Positions 41,055 through 43,214 of a DNA stretch of 43,214 nucleotides are shown here, piece by piece. A model generated the notes under the pieces. The model had not been told where the DNA came from, searched no databases, and was given only the letters and a program-made list of their open reading frames with translations. Made by a program: the position numbers and the translations under genes. Source of the DNA: Phycisphaerales bacterium UBA2421 (lineage in GTDB: Bacteria; Planctomycetota; Phycisphaerae; Tepidisphaerales; Tepidisphaeraceae); contig DDRH01000039.1 of the NCBI GenBank assembly GCA_002343075.1, positions 56,979-100,192 of the forward strand, written 5' to 3'. Numbering within the stretch: the first letter of the stretch is position 1; every line of letters starts with the position of its first letter.

Positions 41055-43076
41055 TCAGGTCAAGACCTTAGTCCCCACCCGCACTGTTCCCTCTGGAATG
41101 ATAACTTCTCCTGAGATGGGCTGCGGGACGGGTGGGGGCGGATTCTGTGCCGCCTGCGCGCGGGCGGCGTCAAAGAGTCGCTGCGGGGTCCATCCGTCAT
41201 TACGGAGCATGTTATAGCCAATCATCGCCGAATGGCCGTCGGCGAGAATCTTGCGCGCCGTCTTGGTTTGCCATACCTGTCGGGAAGAACCATCGGTTGG
41301 GTCGCCCACCCATCGCAACACTTCGCCACGCAAGTTTTCCGTTCTCACAGCCCACGCCTGGGTTGCATTCTGGGCCGGATCAAACTCCTGGAAGATGCTT
41401 TCGACATGAATTGTGGCGTGCGAGTGCCAGAAAGTTGCCGCTGCGGGTGCGCGGCTCTCGGCATACACCTTCACGCCGCTGTCTCGCAGCGATTGCACGA
41501 CTTGAAATGCCCAATCGTCGTATTTGGCGCTGACAACGTAGTCAAACGCAATCGACATACCAGCATCCACCAGCGGCTGGATCGACTGGCGCACGCGGTC
41601 GACGTAATCTTCATACTTATTAATTCGGGTGAACTCCGCATCGTGCGGCAGCGACCCGAGGTAGCCAATGACCTCCATGCCCGAATCGGTCAGCGGCCTG
41701 AACGCTTCTACAAAGCCGTTGGTGAGCCAGGTCAGGCCGGATGCCTTTGCCTCCAGATACTGATCGAACTGCATCACCTGATTCGGGAGTGTGCCGAATG
41801 GGTTGTGCAAAAACAATCGCTTCATTCCTAGCGACCGCACGGGGGTTATCTCCTTGCGGACAAACCCCCCCCAACCCTCGGCTTTGATGTTCCAGCCGAT
41901 CTGACGATTAGCACCGACACGGGTCGAACCGCCGATGGTCTTCCATTCGACCAGATAATCGTTTGGATCGTTCGAGGTGGGCGAGCGTTGAGTTGTGTCG
42001 CCCGGGGTCATGACGCGCTTGCCATCCATGCTCAACATGGAGACCGCGGTGTTGCCCGAGCGATCCACCGCCGCCGATACCTGCCCGGCCGACCAGCCGA
42101 TGAGCCGCGTGATCCAGGCATTCTTGTCGAGCGTCGCGGAGTTCACCGTGCCCAGCGAGCGGTTGAACCAGGAGACCGACGGCGAGCCATTTCTGTAGTG
42201 CAGCGCCGAAAATTCGCCCTGGTTGCCCTGCGTGCCCACGCGACGGGTCACCCAGTCCGACCGAAACTCCGCAAACTTCAGATCGCGAGCAGCCACGTCG
42301 TAATATGAGATTCCGATGACATTCCGCGGCGCGTCGATCGCCATTGAAATCCACCGCACGCCGCTCAGGGTGCCGGCATCAATTGTGCTAATGGCAAACT
42401 TGCCGCCTGCGGCTTGGTTGGCAAACTTGAGCGAGTTGTTTGTGTTATCTGCATACGCCACGCGAATCAGCCCGGTGGCTGGGTCGAGTTGAATGCTGGA
42501 GAAAGCGCCGACATCGCCCGCTGAATCGAGGCGATGCGTCACCCATTTTCCGCTGGAGTTGGTCCAGGCAAGTTTGAGATCGTCGTTGGTGGCGTCGTGA
42601 TATGTCACATAGGGCTTGCCCGCGGCACTGAAAGCGAGCGCTGGATGATCGCCGACATCGCCGAGCTTATCGACGCCGGCAATCTGCCAAGCCTTGCCGT
42701 CGTATCGGGCAACGAGCAGATCCTGCAGTGCGGCATCGGAATATGCGACCGCGGGACGGCCAGTTGGGTCGATTGCGAGCGAGATCTCTCCGCCGATGGC
42801 GCGCGGGTCAACCACAACCGGGTTCGACCACGACTTGAGGTCGGCCTGTCGCACCGCATGCATGAGTTGCCCCGTGGCGGTGTCTCGCCAAACGCGGTGC
42901 AACGCATTGGTGCGGTCGAATGCGATCGCGTTGGCATCGCCGGGTGCCTCGCCGAAGCCCGGATCGAGTTGGGCCGAGAATAGAACGCGCTGCTCCAACG
43001 GCTGCACGCCGTCGAACGCGGTTGGCAAACGTGTTAGATTTCGACTGGCGCGTTGCTGCCGAAGGGCACGAAGCAT
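41055..43076 (-). CDS. Large secreted protein: propeller-like repeats plus a C-terminal domain of unknown function
   Basis: 673 residues, ATG 43076 with GGTGAGGG upstream. The N-terminus carries VQPLEQRVLFSAQ, a LEPR-XLL-type motif of planctomycete exported proteins. Residues about 50-350 are six or seven similar units of roughly 45 residues (AFDRTNALHRVWRDTATGQL, AIDPTGRPAVAYSDAALQDL, AFSAAGKPYVTYHDATNDDL), i.e. a beta-propeller of sialidase-like appearance. Residues about 380-640 look like an alpha/beta (possibly TIM-barrel) domain: GMKRLFLHNPFGTLP, MEVIGYLGSLP and DAGMSIAFDYVVSAKYDDW. There is no dockerin, PEP-CTERM or other tail. Function unknown; a glycoside hydrolase-like role is possible from the second domain. 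Confidence 0.75.
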   Translation of the reverse strand: MLRALRQQRASRNLTRLPTAFDGVQPLEQRVLFSAQLDPGFGEAPGDANAIAFDRTNALHRVWRDTATGQLMHAVRQADLKSWSNPVVVDPRAIGGEISLAIDPTGRPAVAYSDAALQDLLVARYDGKAWQIAGVDKLGDVGDHPALAFSAAGKPYVTYHDATNDDLKLAWTNSSGKWVTHRLDSAGDVGAFSSIQLDPATGLIRVAYADNTNNSLKFANQAAGGKFAISTIDAGTLSGVRWISMAIDAPRNVIGISYYDVAARDLKFAEFRSDWVTRRVGTQGNQGEFSALHYRNGSPSVSWFNRSLGTVNSATLDKNAWITRLIGWSAGQVSAAVDRSGNTAVSMLSMDGKRVMTPGDTTQRSPTSNDPNDYLVEWKTIGGSTRVGANRQIGWNIKAEGWGGFVRKEITPVRSLGMKRLFLHNPFGTLPNQVMQFDQYLEAKASGLTWLTNGFVEAFRPLTDSGMEVIGYLGSLPHDAEFTRINKYEDYVDRVRQSIQPLVDAGMSIAFDYVVSAKYDDWAFQVVQSLRDSGVKVYAESRAPAAATFWHSHATIHVESIFQEFDPAQNATQAWAVRTENLRGEVLRWVGDPTDGSSRQVWQTKTARKILADGHSAMIGYNMLRNDGWTPQRLFDAARAQAAQNPPPPVPQPISGEVIIPEGTVRVGTKVLT

Positions 43077-43214
43077 TTTCCCTCACCTGCTCAAAAAAGA
43101 GGTGTTAAACCGGTCAGTTTCCAAGTGCCGGACAACAATAGAATTAGATCAGGGGCGGCGATTTGTCCAGCAAAATCCGGGAAATGAGTCAATATGTTTC
43201 GACGGGCTGAGGGG

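Noticed and set aside
43084..43106. CACCT/AGGTG pair upstream of the last gene as an attenuator
   Set aside because: Only five base pairs with a long A-rich loop; too weak to claim.

Overview
The window looks like a high-GC chromosome segment from a planctomycete, most likely class Phycisphaerae (Tepidisphaerales-like). Pointers seen directly are: large secreted proteins with an N-terminal LEPR-XLL-type motif (LERRTLL, LEPRRML, LEQRVLF), repeated C-terminal dockerin-type modules (NLDDFTILAANFG), PEP-CTERM tails, Gfo/Idh/MocA oxidoreductases and GHL10-type glycoside hydrolases. The taxonomic call is inference from this gene style; there is no rRNA in the window.

Layout. 1-8122 (+) holds three consecutive secreted multidomain proteins, all ending in a dockerin pair plus a short shared tail: a PPC-repeat protein (5' end outside the window), a metzincin protease and a glucose/sorbosone-dehydrogenase-like protein with PKD, PA14 and FN3 modules. 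8470-11354 (-) holds a lipid-transport ABC pair (mlaE, mlaF) followed by a cysteine desulfurase. A tRNA-Glu (11574-11645, -) and a DUF6065-like gene follow. 12602-14275 (-) is a GHL10 hydrolase carrying both a dockerin and a PEP-CTERM tail. 14427-18733 (+) is a probable amino-sugar catabolic cluster: Gfo/Idh, a NagB-PIG-L fusion and a second Gfo/Idh. It is followed by a decayed DUF433 antitoxin remnant. 18936-21761 (-) holds isocitrate dehydrogenase and a secreted pectate lyase. 22299-23291 (+) is a DapB-like dehydrogenase.

23491-27999 (-) is a tightly overlapping sugar-uptake operon: solute-binding protein, MFS transporter, two ABC permeases, no ATPase. 28357-29565 (-) is a PEP-CTERM protein. 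A divergent pair follows: an unrecognised secreted protein (-) and a GHL10 lipoprotein (+). Next come a DUF485/acetate-type symporter pair and a phosphate-selective-type porin (+). 36029-40941 (-) holds the pdeM-like phosphoesterase, its partner DEXH helicase and a Na+/H+ antiporter. The window closes with a large secreted propeller-like protein (41055-43076, -).

Functionally this is a polysaccharide- and amino-sugar-scavenging region (secreted lyases and hydrolases, porin, sugar ABC/MFS uptake, GlcN6P deaminase) mixed with housekeeping genes. Several gaps carry repeat structures not explained by genes. The clearest is a two-copy inverted element with a 10-bp internal period (8121-8260 and 21961-22113). 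The gene-free stretches over 300 bases are 8123-8469, 21762-22298 and 28000-28356; each is described under the features and findings.
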